Source: Pseudomonas neustonica (GTDB lineage: Bacteria > Pseudomonadota > Gammaproteobacteria > Pseudomonadales > Pseudomonadaceae). From it: DNA of 64,000 nucleotides. Within the stretch, counting starts at the first letter, position 1. The number at the start of each line of letters is the position of its first letter. The notes under the pieces were generated by a model that worked only from the letters and a program-made list of their open reading frames with translations, did no database searches and was not told the DNA's origin. Position numbers and translations under genes: made by a program. Location: NCBI RefSeq assembly GCF_003797945.1, contig NZ_RKKU01000009.1, positions 62,001-126,000 on the forward strand, read 5' to 3'. Positions 47,162 to 57,340 of this stretch are shown one piece after another.

Positions 47162-49069
47162 ATGTCGCGTTTACCGGTCATTGTCGGCTTTGGCGGATAC
47201 AACGCCGCCGGCCGAAGCTCATCCCACCACGGCTTCCGCCGGATGGTGATCGAATCACTGCCCGCCGCCGAGCGCCAGCAGACACTGGTCGGCCTGGCCG
47301 TTCTGATGAAGCTGGTCCGGGTTGAAAACGAGCAGTATCTGGATGCCGACGATCAGCCTCTGAGCGAGGCCGACATCGAACAACGCTTCGGTCAGCAGAT
47401 ACTCGATGGCACCCTGGTGCGCCGGATTGAAAAACGCCACCTGGATGTAGACGCCGCCCACTGGCAAAAGAACCTGACCATTACCGGCGAAGCAGGCAAG
47501 CCCTTCTCCTTTATCACCTTGAGCAAGCAGCTCCCCGAGCCGTTGCCAAGCGACTGGGCGGTAGAAGCACTGAACGATACCGACGTCATGGTCACCGTTT
47601 ATGACGGCTGTGACATCAAGGTCGATAGCTATCGCTCACTACCGGTCAAATCCGCCGGCCAACTGCCCAGCGGCATGGAGCCGGGTGAACTCTATGCCTC
47701 GCGCTTCCATCCACGCGGTTTGCAGCTGACCATAGTCGCTGCTACCGATGCCCTGCGCTCGGTGGGCATTGAGTGGCAAACCATCGCTGATGCAGTCGAG
47801 CCCGATCAAGTCGCCGTATTTGCCAGCAGCGCCATGAGCCAGTTGGATGAAAACAGTTTTGGCGGCTTGATGCAGTCGCGCCTCAAAGGCAACCGCGTCA
47901 GTGCCAAGCAGCTGGCTCTGGGACTCAACAGCATGCCTGCCGACTTCATCAACGCTTATATCCTTGGTAGCGTCGGTACCACGGGCGCGATTACCGGCGC
48001 CTGTGCCAGCTTCCTGTATAACCTGCAGAAAGGCAGTGACATGATCACCAGCGGCCGCGCCCGCGTGGTGCTGGTCGGCAATGGCGAGGCGCCTATTACT
48101 CAGGAGTGCATCGAGGGCTACGGCGCCATGGGCGCATTAGCCACCGAAGACGGTCTGCGCCAGGTAGGCGGTCAGGAAGAGGTCGACTTCCGTCGCGCCA
48201 GCCGCCCGTTTAGTGCCAACTGCGGGTTCACTCTGGCCGAGTCCGGCCAATTCTTTGTACTGATGGACGATGCGTTGGCCATCGAACTCGGCGCCGATAT
48301 TCACGGCGCCGTGCCCGATGTCTTCATCAATGCCGACGGCTTCAAGAAGTCCATCTCGGCCCCCGGTCCGGGCAACTACCTGACCATGGCCAAGGCCGTG
48401 CACAGCGCCATGCAGATCGTCGGTCCGGACGCCGTCAAGGAACGCAGCTTTGTGCACGCACACGGCTCCAGCACCCCGGCCAACCGCACCACCGAGTCAG
48501 AAATTCTCGACCGCGTCGCCGATGCCTTTGGCATCAATAACTGGCCGGTTGCCGCAGCCAAGGCCTATGTCGGCCACTCGCTGGCCAGTGCCAGTGCCGA
48601 CCAGTTGATGGCCACGCTGGGCAGCTTCCGCTATCAGATTATTCCCGGCATCAAGACCATCGATGCGGTTGCCGACGACGTGCATCAAACCCATCTGCAA
48701 ATCAGCACCCAGGATGTCGATCGCCAGAGCAAGCCACTGGAAGTTGCCTTCATCAACTCCAAAGGTTTTGGTGGCAACAACGCCAGCGCACTGGTACTCG
48801 CGCCCAGCGTGGTAGAGCGCATGCTTGCCAAGCGCTATGGTGAAGCTGTGTTTGCCGATTACCGCGCCCGTCGGGAACAGACCCGCGCCAATGCCGCTGC
48901 CTACGAACAGCGTGCGCTCAAGGGCCAGCTCGATATCATCTATAACTTTGGTCAGGGCATGATCGACGAGCACGAGATTGTGATCAGCGATACGGATATC
49001 AGTATTCCGGGATTCAGTAAGAAATTGAGCTTTCGTAAGGATGAGCGGTTTAAGGATATGCTGGACTGA
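47162..49069 (+). CDS. fabY: FabY-type beta-ketoacyl-ACP synthase
   Basis: 635 residues, beginning MSRLPVIVGFGGYNAAGRSS like P. aeruginosa FabY (PA5174, about 634 residues). It condenses acetyl-CoA with malonyl-ACP to start fatty acid synthesis, replacing FabH. Catalytic Cys281 in ITGACASFLYNL; the His residues lie in FVHAHGSSTPANR and AYVGHSLASASAD. The frame opens at 47027, but GAGGAG nine bases before 47162 and family length fix the start. A terminator follows. Confidence 0.94.
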   Translation: MSRLPVIVGFGGYNAAGRSSSHHGFRRMVIESLPAAERQQTLVGLAVLMKLVRVENEQYLDADDQPLSEADIEQRFGQQILDGTLVRRIEKRHLDVDAAHWQKNLTITGEAGKPFSFITLSKQLPEPLPSDWAVEALNDTDVMVTVYDGCDIKVDSYRSLPVKSAGQLPSGMEPGELYASRFHPRGLQLTIVAATDALRSVGIEWQTIADAVEPDQVAVFASSAMSQLDENSFGGLMQSRLKGNRVSAKQLALGLNSMPADFINAYILGSVGTTGAITGACASFLYNLQKGSDMITSGRARVVLVGNGEAPITQECIEGYGAMGALATEDGLRQVGGQEEVDFRRASRPFSANCGFTLAESGQFFVLMDDALAIELGADIHGAVPDVFINADGFKKSISAPGPGNYLTMAKAVHSAMQIVGPDAVKERSFVHAHGSSTPANRTTESEILDRVADAFGINNWPVAAAKAYVGHSLASASADQLMATLGSFRYQIIPGIKTIDAVADDVHQTHLQISTQDVDRQSKPLEVAFINSKGFGGNNASALVLAPSVVERMLAKRYGEAVFADYRARREQTRANAAAYEQRALKGQLDIIYNFGQGMIDEHEIVISDTDISIPGFSKKLSFRKDERFKDMLD

Positions 49070-49091
49070 GGCTTGGTATTTGCGCTATCAG

Positions 49092-49121
49092 AGCCCTGGC
49101 CATTTTGGCTGGGGCTTTTTT
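49092..49121 (+). terminator. Rho-independent terminator after fabY
   Basis: 11-bp stem AGCCCTGGCCA / TGGCTGGGGCT (two G-U pairs) with a TTT loop and a T6 run. Confidence 0.85.
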
Positions 49122-49740
49122 GTATCGCCTATCAACATCGGTCACAGCCTCACACAATGAGCTCAACCTTGTCTTGATAGAGCGGCACGCATTTATTGAA
49201 CATCTTGATTTGGACTCACTCAGCTTTTCGCCTTTAGGCGAGTCAGGGGGAGATGCTTGCCCATCTCCCCCTAACAACCCCCTAGGGCACCCAGCTGCGC
49301 GGCCCTGCGGGTTCGCTGCGTTGCTTAAGCTGCCGGGGGCCACCTAGCCGGCCGCACGCAAACTCGGCGCTGCGCGCCTCACACACCGCGAGGACCTTTT
49401 TCCCGACAGGACTGCGAGCTCAGGCGTTTCGACCCCCTTCCAAGCTTTCGAGTAACGCAGCGGTTGAGCGATTAAGCCGAGAAATTTGGGGGCGCCTAGC
49501 CTGAGGAGCATAGCGACGAGTTCCGCAGGCGCGCTAAACACCGAGTAACGCACAGAAGCAGCAGGCCAGCTTGGCTGGGGACGCCCTTGCTGGCGAAAAA
49601 CATGCGTGAAAACGACAGAAATATCTAACCACCCTCTCCAAAACAGGCTTTGACCTCGGATCGCGAGAAGCAAAAGACCAACTGGCTCATCAACTTACTC
49701 TGCTGATGAGCCAATCAAGCCAGCGTGCTCAAGCACCCTC
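49122..49740. other. Long intergenic region without a convincing gene; possible dispersed repeat
   Basis: About 620 bases between convergent fabY and adenine deaminase. It holds a perfect 11-bp hairpin (AGGGGGAGATG / CATCTCCCCCT, 49245-49272). A GC-rich stretch at 49290-49590 has minus-strand reading frames of low-complexity Arg/Ala/Leu type, including a 109-codon frame at 49344-49673. The wording of that stretch (GAGTAACGCACAGAAGCAGC, GGGGACGCCCTTG) reminds me of non-coding segments repeated in pseudomonad genomes. No promoter or RNA was identified. Confidence 0.45.
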
Positions 49741-50763
<1,023 letters not shown>

Positions 50764-50874
50764 CTAGTCTGTATAGCGCAGACGATAGGATACAGCGCGC
50801 CATGAGTCCATCCGCAAAATAACCTTAGACGGCACACCCGCAGAGTGCGCCGCCCTGAGTTAAGGCCTGACGCT

Positions 50875-51534
50875 TTACTTGCGCGCCTTGGCGGCAGCAA
50901 TAAACGCCGCCATTTCAGCGTTCTTGGCCTCTTCGATCTTCTGCACGTTAGGGTTCTTGGCCAGCTCGGCCAGCAAGGCTTTGGCCTCAGGCAGATCAGC
51001 CAACAGGTCAACACCAAACAACTTGCCCGCCACCGCTGAGGCCAGATCAATGCTGAACAGGAACATAATGTCGGCAATGGTCATCTCACTGCCGGCAATA
51101 TAAGGCGCAAACTTGGCGTGACGCTTGAGCGCGGCAATACCACCGAGCAAGTCGGCTTTGGCTTTATCCTTGACGGCCTGGTCGACCTTGCCACCAAAGA
51201 AGACTTCCATATAGCAACTGCGCGCGGGCAGCTCGATATACAGCTCGATCTCTTTCGTCAGCGCCCGTACATAGCCACGCTCGTAGGGATCGCTTGGCAA
51301 CAGCGCCTTGCCGCCCTGGGTTTCTTCAATGTATTCCAGGATCACATTGGTTTCGTTAAGAAAGCCCTTGTCGGTCTCCAGCACCGGCACCTTGCCACGT
51401 GGACTGATGGCCAGGAAGGCTTCGTCCTGGCTGCCGTGCACGTGAACCATCTCGAAATCAGCACCCTTCTCCAGTAGCGCCAGCTTAACCATGTTGAAAT
51501 AGTTACTGACGGCAAAGCCATGAAGCTTGATCAT
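50875..51534 (-). CDS. Glutathione S-transferase family protein
   Basis: 219 residues. Thioredoxin-like N-terminal domain (MIKLHGFAVSNYFNMVKLAL, then SPRGKVPVLETDKGFLNETN with the cis-Pro and the ETN glutathione motif) and an all-helical C-terminal domain with PYIAGSEMTIADIMFLFSID. Start at 51534 has GGAG nine bases upstream; a Met 15 bases earlier is possible. The long open frame upstream to 51846 is unlike the family and was left out. Physiological substrate unknown. Confidence 0.86.
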   Translation of the reverse strand: MIKLHGFAVSNYFNMVKLALLEKGADFEMVHVHGSQDEAFLAISPRGKVPVLETDKGFLNETNVILEYIEETQGGKALLPSDPYERGYVRALTKEIELYIELPARSCYMEVFFGGKVDQAVKDKAKADLLGGIAALKRHAKFAPYIAGSEMTIADIMFLFSIDLASAVAGKLFGVDLLADLPEAKALLAELAKNPNVQKIEEAKNAEMAAFIAAAKARK

Positions 51535-51712
51535 ATTGTTTTTCTCCATTGTCCTGCGGGTATGAAATGCTGCACTCTTGTAACGCTGCACGGAAAGAAT
51601 ATCCAGCGCCATCATGACAATGAATGGGCTGCAAGAGATCACCCAGTGGTAAAAGCCGTTCGCGGCTTTACTAGCTAGACTGCAAGCTACTCCAACAAGA
51701 GGTAACGCCCCT

Positions 51713-51955
51713 ATGCTGAAACCCGACGAAGTCGCCGACATCAACCTGCTTTGCCAATTCAACCTGGCCAATACGCTGGAGGGCTTGAAGATCCACAAGC
51801 ACGAGGCCGATACGGCGCTGGTCGCCGCTGTTGAGCGACTCCACAAACAGGGGCTGGTAACCCAGCACGATGGCGGCTATCTGACCAGCCTGGGGCTGGA
51901 CGCAGCGGAGCACGCCCAAGCGCTGCTTACCATTCTGCGCGCCGATCCAGCCTAA
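51713..51955 (+). CDS. TIGR02647 family small protein
   Basis: 80 residues, beginning MLKPDEVADINLLCQFNLAN. Length and pattern (AAVERLHKQGLVTQHDGGYL, a winged-helix-like end) fit the uncharacterised TIGR02647 family of pseudomonads and relatives. AAGAGGTAA precedes the start. It lies 12 bases before cyaA on the same strand and is probably cotranscribed. Confidence 0.82.
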   Translation: MLKPDEVADINLLCQFNLANTLEGLKIHKHEADTALVAAVERLHKQGLVTQHDGGYLTSLGLDAAEHAQALLTILRADPA

Positions 51956-51967
51956 GCGAGGCAGCTG

Positions 51968-54808
51968 ATGCCGCAGGCAGGTGTAATTCATCCACTGATT
52001 GACGAAGGCATTGATCGCAAGGCGCTGAATACGCTGCGCAAGCGCTTCATGGCACTCAATCAGACGCGCCTGCGGCGGGTGCTGCAAGCACTGCCAACGC
52101 GGCGGTACAACGTTCTGCAGCTGATACCGCTGTTGTTTGACGTCAACTATCACCTGCTGCCCGGCTTTGTCTCGCGTGAAACGCCCCATGGCCTGGCCGG
52201 CTATGAACCCGAGACGGCCGCGCTGCAAAGTGCCCAGGCACTGACTCGCAGCTATCAATACCGCCGTCACCCCGCCGGCTTTTTGCCGCAGATTATCGGC
52301 CTCTACCTGATGGGCAGTGGCGGTACCATTGGACAATCCGAACACAGCGACCTGGATATCTGGGTCTGCCATCAACCTGACCTGTCGGAAACGGCGCTAG
52401 CGGAGCTGACCAGCAAGTGTCAGCGGATTACCGACTGGGCGGCGACACAAGGCAGCGAAGCGCATTTCCACCTGATCAACCCAACCGAGTTCAGTAGCGG
52501 CGCGCGCAATAACGAACTCGCCGGAGAAGACTGCGGCAGCACTCAGCACTATCTGTTGCTCGACGAGTTCTACCGCACCGCCATCATGCTTGGCGGCCGT
52601 TACCCGCTCTGGTGGCTAGTCCCGGCATATGAAGAGCACCAATACGACAGCTACGCCGAGCAGCTGCTGAGCAAACGCTTTGTGCGTGGCCAGGACAGCC
52701 TGGACTTTGGCCATGTGGCCGGCGTTCCTGCTGGTGAGTTTGTCGGAGCTGGCCTCTGGCAGCTATACAAAGGGATCGACTCGCCCTACAAGTCAGTGCT
52801 CAAGTTGCTGCTGACCGAAGTGTATTCAAGCGAGCATCCGCAAGTGCGCTGCCTCAGCCTCGACTTCAAGGCCGCCATCTACAACGGCCAGCTCGATGCC
52901 GACGAGCTGGACCCCTACGTGATGCTCTATCGCCGCATTGAGCGCTACCTGTTGAACCGCAAAGAGCTGGAACGGCTAGAGCTGCTGCGCCGCTGCCTGT
53001 ATATCAAAGCCAACGTGCGCCTGAGCAAACGCAGCGGTCTACTCGACTGGAAGCGTAACCTGATGGAAAAGCTGGTGCGCGAGTGGCAATGGGGCCCGCG
53101 CCAGCTACAGCAGATGGACAGCCGACAGGAGTGGCGCATTCGCGAGGTCAGCACTGAGCGGCGTCAACTGGTCAACGAGCTGACCCACAGCTACCGCCTG
53201 CTGTCGCATTTTGGCCGCAGCCATGGCGTGATCAATCAGGTTACCAGCCGCGACCTCTCCTTGCTCGGCCGCCGTCTCTACGCTGCCTTTGAGCGCAAGG
53301 CCGGCAAGATCGAGTTTATCAACCCCGGTATCAGCCCCGACCTCAGCGAAGACCTGCTGACACTGGCGCAAGCGCCAGCGACGGACTACAGCGAAGCTTA
53401 CTGGAACCTGTACCAGGGCAGCCTATCCATCAACGAACTGGGCGACCACCCGCCACTCAAGCGCTCACGCCGGCTCATGGAGCTACTGGCCTGGGGACAC
53501 CGCAACGGCATGATCGACAGCGCCACGCGCTTTGCGCTGTATCCCGGCGATAGCACGCTCAGCGAATTTGAACTGAGCAATTTGGTGCTCAGCCTGCAAC
53601 AGCAATTTCCGCTGCCGCTGCCCGCCCTGACCGAAACGGCGTTGTCGCGTGCCAGCGAACCCTGCCATGTGCTACTGCTGGTCAACATCGGCCTCGACCC
53701 GCTACCGAGTAACAGCCAGCATAATTTGCACATGATCAGCAGTCACACCGACGCCCTGGGCTACTCCGGCATGCGTGACAACCTGATCCTCAGTATCGAT
53801 CAAGTCTCGCTCAACAGCTGGAACGAAATGCTGGTAACCCACTACGAGGGCGAAGAAGCCTGCATGCAGGCGCTGTGCGACTATCTGAATCAGGGCCGCG
53901 AGCACAAACGCCTACCCGAGCTACAGGTGCGCTGTTTCTGCCGTAATCGTTCCAGCTCCATCGCGGAGCGCGTTGAAGGCCTGTTCCGCGATGCCGCTCA
54001 GCACCTGCTGGCTAACCCACCGGATCGTTTTTTGGTGCAGGTGCAGAACGGTTTCCGCCTGTTGGAGTGGCGCGACGAACAGATCAATATGATCGAGCTG
54101 GCCGATCGCCCAGCACTGCTGCGCAACCTGGGCCGCTCCCGGCCGCGTCACAGCAAGCTCGCACTGGATGCCTACGCCCTGCAGGGGCAAGACCTCGCGT
54201 TGATTCTGCAACACGAAAGACCTGGCCGCATACAGCTGTTCTATCGCATCAAAGCCAACTGGCAGGTCGAGGTGAGCTTGCTGGATGAAAGAGGCGCTCT
54301 CTGGACTCACCAACAGAGCTACCGCGACGAGCAGACTATGCTGCTGCCGCTGCTACGCTTTCTAAACGGTATCCGGTTACGCCGGCAGGTAAAAGAGAGC
54401 CTGGAAAGCAGTATCTGGGAAGGCGAAGTGCAGCTCTATGCAATCCAGCCCGCACACGACGGCAACCCTCTGCGGCTGGAAGAAAAACCCTTGCCACGCG
54501 ATGGCCTGAGCGCTGACTTCTACGCGGTGCAGGCTATCGCCGAGCCCTCAGGAAAGCAGGGCTTCAACGTCACCATCTTCTGTGATCATCGGGAATTTTC
54601 CGAGCTGGAACACGGGCCGCGACTCTATGCCGAAGTCGCCAAACACATCCTCAGCCAACGCCAAAGTCGTGAAGCCTACCCCTGCTACATCACCGACCTG
54701 GACCTATCCGCCATCGATCCCGGCGAGCGCATGCAGACCGCACAATACCTACGCTACCGACAGCAGCTGGAACGCGCCTTGAACCAGGCAATGGGCGCGC
54801 TACGCTAA
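51968..54808 (+). CDS. cyaA: Class I adenylate cyclase
   Basis: 946 residues, full length for class I enzymes. The N-terminal catalytic half holds a nucleotidyltransferase motif, YLMGSGGTIGQSEHSDLDIWVC, split here as GSGGTIGQSEHSDLD and IWVC, near 118-135. The C-terminal half is the regulatory region. It makes cAMP from ATP for Vfr/Crp-type regulation. It follows the TIGR02647 gene, as in P. aeruginosa near PA5271-PA5272. Confidence 0.94.
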   Translation: MPQAGVIHPLIDEGIDRKALNTLRKRFMALNQTRLRRVLQALPTRRYNVLQLIPLLFDVNYHLLPGFVSRETPHGLAGYEPETAALQSAQALTRSYQYRRHPAGFLPQIIGLYLMGSGGTIGQSEHSDLDIWVCHQPDLSETALAELTSKCQRITDWAATQGSEAHFHLINPTEFSSGARNNELAGEDCGSTQHYLLLDEFYRTAIMLGGRYPLWWLVPAYEEHQYDSYAEQLLSKRFVRGQDSLDFGHVAGVPAGEFVGAGLWQLYKGIDSPYKSVLKLLLTEVYSSEHPQVRCLSLDFKAAIYNGQLDADELDPYVMLYRRIERYLLNRKELERLELLRRCLYIKANVRLSKRSGLLDWKRNLMEKLVREWQWGPRQLQQMDSRQEWRIREVSTERRQLVNELTHSYRLLSHFGRSHGVINQVTSRDLSLLGRRLYAAFERKAGKIEFINPGISPDLSEDLLTLAQAPATDYSEAYWNLYQGSLSINELGDHPPLKRSRRLMELLAWGHRNGMIDSATRFALYPGDSTLSEFELSNLVLSLQQQFPLPLPALTETALSRASEPCHVLLLVNIGLDPLPSNSQHNLHMISSHTDALGYSGMRDNLILSIDQVSLNSWNEMLVTHYEGEEACMQALCDYLNQGREHKRLPELQVRCFCRNRSSSIAERVEGLFRDAAQHLLANPPDRFLVQVQNGFRLLEWRDEQINMIELADRPALLRNLGRSRPRHSKLALDAYALQGQDLALILQHERPGRIQLFYRIKANWQVEVSLLDERGALWTHQQSYRDEQTMLLPLLRFLNGIRLRRQVKESLESSIWEGEVQLYAIQPAHDGNPLRLEEKPLPRDGLSADFYAVQAIAEPSGKQGFNVTIFCDHREFSELEHGPRLYAEVAKHILSQRQSREAYPCYITDLDLSAIDPGERMQTAQYLRYRQQLERALNQAMGALR

Positions 54809-54832
54809 TAGGCTAAACTGCCCGCCAACTAG

Positions 54833-55429
54833 CTAAAACACGCTGTCGGGCAGCGTCGCCCTATCGGGCGCATCCAACGCAGCATACTCCATACCCAGGC
54901 AGTCACAAACGCACCGCCAGGCCGGATCAACGTGGCTTAGCGAACTAAAGATACCCGCGTTAACAATCATCCCATCGAGCAGCACCAGCAAATAGCTCGC
55001 CTTGGTCGCCGCCTCTTCCACGCCCATGTCGGCCAGCAGTCTACAGAGCAGCTCCCGTACCCAGTCTTTATGCAACCGGGCCACCACCAGATAATCTTCA
55101 ACCTGATGAAACTCACCCGCCGCCTTGATAAACATACAGCCGTAAAACTGACGCGAAGAAAACCAGCGCAGATGCCAATTAAACACGGCCTTAAATCGCT
55201 CAACCGGATCGGCGTACTCCGCCAACCATAGTTCCAGCGACTGCTTGAACCGCTCGTGTCGCAGCCGGAGCACCGCCTCAACCAAAGCTTCCTTGGTTGC
55301 GAAGTATTTATACAGGGTCATCTTCGACACCTGCGCCTCATCCCGAATCAGGTCTACCCCGACAGCCTGATAACCATGGCGGTTAAACAGCGTCATCGCG
55401 GTATCGAGAATGTCGTCACGCTTACCCAT
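54833..55429 (-). CDS. TetR/AcrR family regulator, divergent from the HPP gene
   Basis: 198 residues. DNA-binding domain: DILDTAMTLFNRHGYQAVGV, then DEAQVSKMTLYKYFATKEAL (about 6-50). A C-terminal ligand domain holds several Cys. Start at 55429 is chosen since codons upstream (to 55513) run through the operator. Two palindromic sites in the shared control region suggest it represses itself and the HPP gene. Confidence 0.87.
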   Translation of the reverse strand: MGKRDDILDTAMTLFNRHGYQAVGVDLIRDEAQVSKMTLYKYFATKEALVEAVLRLRHERFKQSLELWLAEYADPVERFKAVFNWHLRWFSSRQFYGCMFIKAAGEFHQVEDYLVVARLHKDWVRELLCRLLADMGVEEAATKASYLLVLLDGMIVNAGIFSSLSHVDPAWRCVCDCLGMEYAALDAPDRATLPDSVF

Positions 55430-55470
55430 AAGCCTGCCCGTTGTTAAAAACGCCGCGCACGAAAAAGAAA

Positions 55471-55513
55471 TTGTACAGATCGGTACATTTGCGTATTGTA
55501 CCGATCTGTACAA
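55471..55513. promoter_or_regulatory. Twin TetR operators between tetR and the HPP gene
   Basis: Perfect 17-bp arms, TTGTACAGATCGGTACA and TGTACCGATCTGTACAA, are separated by 9 bases. Each arm is itself a near-dyad (TGTAC-N6-GTACA), so two operators in opposite orientation are likely. They sit 42 bases from the tetR start and 22 from the HPP start. Confidence 0.8.
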
Positions 55514-55535
55514 ACCTTAACACAAAGGCAACTCC

Positions 55536-56039
55536 ATGCTTCACAAAATCAAAGGCACCAGCGTCTGCCCGCCCCGGCCAGACCTTATGCAGATTCTTAC
55601 CGGCCTAGTTGGCGGGATTCTGGGAATTAGTGCGATTGCCTGGTTAACCCAGCTGGCTGAAGTGCCCTTGCTCATGGCCCCCTTTGGCGCTACCTGCGTA
55701 CTCCTGTTCGCGGCACCCAACGCCCCGCTGGCGCAGCCACGTAATGTGATTGGCGGTCACTGTATTGCCGCGCTGGTTGGCATCGTCATCTTCCAGTTAG
55801 CTGGCAGCGGCCCGCTGGCCATGGCCATCGCCGTAGGCGTCGCTATCGCGCTGATGCAGGTCTGTCGAGCAGTACATCCGCCCGCTGGCGCTAACCCTCT
55901 GGTAATCATGCTGGCAGGCATTCACGAGTACCATTTTCTGCTCACACCCGTCCTGGCCGGTTCAGTGATCCTGGTTCTGGTGGCGCTCGTCATCAATAAT
56001 GTGGGCGCCGGCAAGCGCTGGCCGAACTATTGGTTTTGA
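55536..56039 (+). CDS. HPP family integral membrane protein
   Basis: 167 residues with four or five helices. HPP family blocks: LLMAPFGATCVLLFAAPNAP, QPRNVIGGHCIAA and the eponymous VHPPAGANPLVIML. Related plant proteins transport nitrite; bacterial functions are open. AAGG lies nine bases upstream of the start. It shares a control region with the divergent TetR gene, which would repress it until an inducer appears. Confidence 0.88.
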   Translation: MLHKIKGTSVCPPRPDLMQILTGLVGGILGISAIAWLTQLAEVPLLMAPFGATCVLLFAAPNAPLAQPRNVIGGHCIAALVGIVIFQLAGSGPLAMAIAVGVAIALMQVCRAVHPPAGANPLVIMLAGIHEYHFLLTPVLAGSVILVLVALVINNVGAGKRWPNYWF

Positions 56040-56069
56040 GTAGAGCGAGGCCCCAAGGCTTTCTTCAAA

Positions 56070-57086
56070 CTAAGCCGCCAGGTTCTGCCGACTAAGGGTG
56101 TTAATCCTCGCTATCTGAGCTCGCATCTGGCTCTGTGCTTGCTTGAAGGCCTCATCGTCCATATCGCGCCAGTAGCGCGGATGACGGCCTGCGGCTTTGT
56201 CGTGTTCGACCGTGGTCGCATCGTTAACGCGGTGCTCTTCAAACAGCGGGGTATCCGGGAGTGCGTGGTTGGTATCCATGTAGTTCTGAATAAAATCCCA
56301 CAGCGCACAGTGCTGATTGATATTGCGGTCGGGCGGCTGGATGTCGCCAAAGTGAATGCTGATATCCGAGTAACGATGCTCGATACTGAGCACGTTCATG
56401 GGCAAGCCCTGGCGGTCGGGGGTGGTATTAACGTAGGCATCAAACTCATGGAAAGGCGCGCGCTTTTCACTCACCTCCCCGCGGCGGTATTTGAACACCG
56501 TCACCATGCCGTTACGGCGATTGAGTTCCCATTTCGGGCCTTTCCCGGGTTTGATCCAGAGGCGTGGGAATTTGTGAGTTACCAATACCGCCAGCATCCA
56601 AGCAGAGAAACAGGGGAGGGTGGCTGAGAAAAAAACAAAACCGAACGACTCAAGAAAAACAAAAAAATAGTCCTTGTCAGCCATCAATGATTCCATAATC
56701 GCTAACAATGCGCCTAAGAATAAAAAAATAAAAAAACCAACTTTTGCAAATCCACCGAGGTATAACCAGAAATGGGTTCTACCCGCCCAGGGCGCATGCC
56801 GGTAATGCTCATGATCGCAACGATCGTGGAAATCAATATGCTCCATCGGAGCGGGCTCATAGGTTCCCTTTGCTATCTCTTGGTCGCGCTGTAAACGGTC
56901 ACTTTCCAGTGACCGCAAACTCGATGGCTCTGGCATCATAAAGCTATCGGGTACGATCTCTTGGGTGTTACCCCAAGGCAGCCGCTGCCCCGCCAGCTGC
57001 TTTAATCCAGAGCGCGGTTTTCCCGGCGGCTGACGTTGCAGGTTGGCCGATGAATAGGCGGTGGTAGCATAGGGTGATTGAGTCAT
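56070..57086 (-). CDS. Two-helix membrane protein of the T6SS effector-linked array (DUF6708-like layout)
   Basis: 338 residues. Hydrophilic N-terminus (MTQSPYATTAYSSANLQRQP), two adjacent hydrophobic segments near 108-170, then a soluble domain with WELNRRNGMVTVFKYRRGE and LWDFIQNYMDTNH. This layout parallels the DUF6708 protein at 59.8 kb (FNRQRREVCFV; TWEAIRAYMEYE), so a distant relation is likely, but I cannot prove it. Its start overlaps a 20-codon ORF by one base (TGATG). Its first about 52 residues recur in a truncated copy at 59.6 kb. Immunity or accessory role inferred. Confidence 0.7.
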   Translation of the reverse strand: MTQSPYATTAYSSANLQRQPPGKPRSGLKQLAGQRLPWGNTQEIVPDSFMMPEPSSLRSLESDRLQRDQEIAKGTYEPAPMEHIDFHDRCDHEHYRHAPWAGRTHFWLYLGGFAKVGFFIFLFLGALLAIMESLMADKDYFFVFLESFGFVFFSATLPCFSAWMLAVLVTHKFPRLWIKPGKGPKWELNRRNGMVTVFKYRRGEVSEKRAPFHEFDAYVNTTPDRQGLPMNVLSIEHRYSDISIHFGDIQPPDRNINQHCALWDFIQNYMDTNHALPDTPLFEEHRVNDATTVEHDKAAGRHPRYWRDMDDEAFKQAQSQMRAQIARINTLSRQNLAA

Positions 57087-57200
57087 CAGCTGCGCAGCGC
57101 AGGATTGACTGGAACAATGGCGGTGACTTGTTTAGCGGGGGTGAACATCCATTGTTCCTGTCACTGCGCGGGAGCGGCTAGCTCTGATGCTTCGACAGCG
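56940..57200. repeat. Second repeat pair, copy 1 (leader plus 5' end of the 338-residue gene)
   Basis: Matches 59525-59774 with small indels. Includes the 20-codon ORF and the coding start of the 338-residue protein. Confidence 0.8.
57086..57148 (-). CDS. 20-residue leader ORF coupled to the 338-residue gene
   Basis: MFTPAKQVTAIVPVNPALRS, stop overlapping the next start as TGATG. A second copy at 59672-59734 keeps length, register and the first 12 residues. It may be a real coupled peptide or the shrunken end of a lost gene. GGAACA lies just upstream; the ribosome binding site is modest. Confidence 0.35.
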   Translation of the reverse strand: MFTPAKQVTAIVPVNPALRS

Positions 57201-57340
57201 CAGCATTTTATCCGACGCTTACAGCGGACGATGTGCGCTACTCATCAGAACGACGCGGCAGGCTGGGCTGCAAAGCCAAAAAGAGCTGGATACTGTCGAC
57301 CTTGCGCACCAATACAGCCGATCAAGAGCTACCCCAGCGC

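Noticed and set aside
49344-49673. 109-codon minus-strand frame in the fabY-adenine deaminase gap
   Set aside because: Low-complexity Arg/Ala/Leu/Ser product, no ribosome binding site; more likely non-coding repeat sequence than a gene.
51535-51846. N-terminal extension of the GST frame by about 100 codons
   Set aside because: GST proteins start at the MIKLHGF-type strand; GGAG nine bases before 51534 supports the short form.
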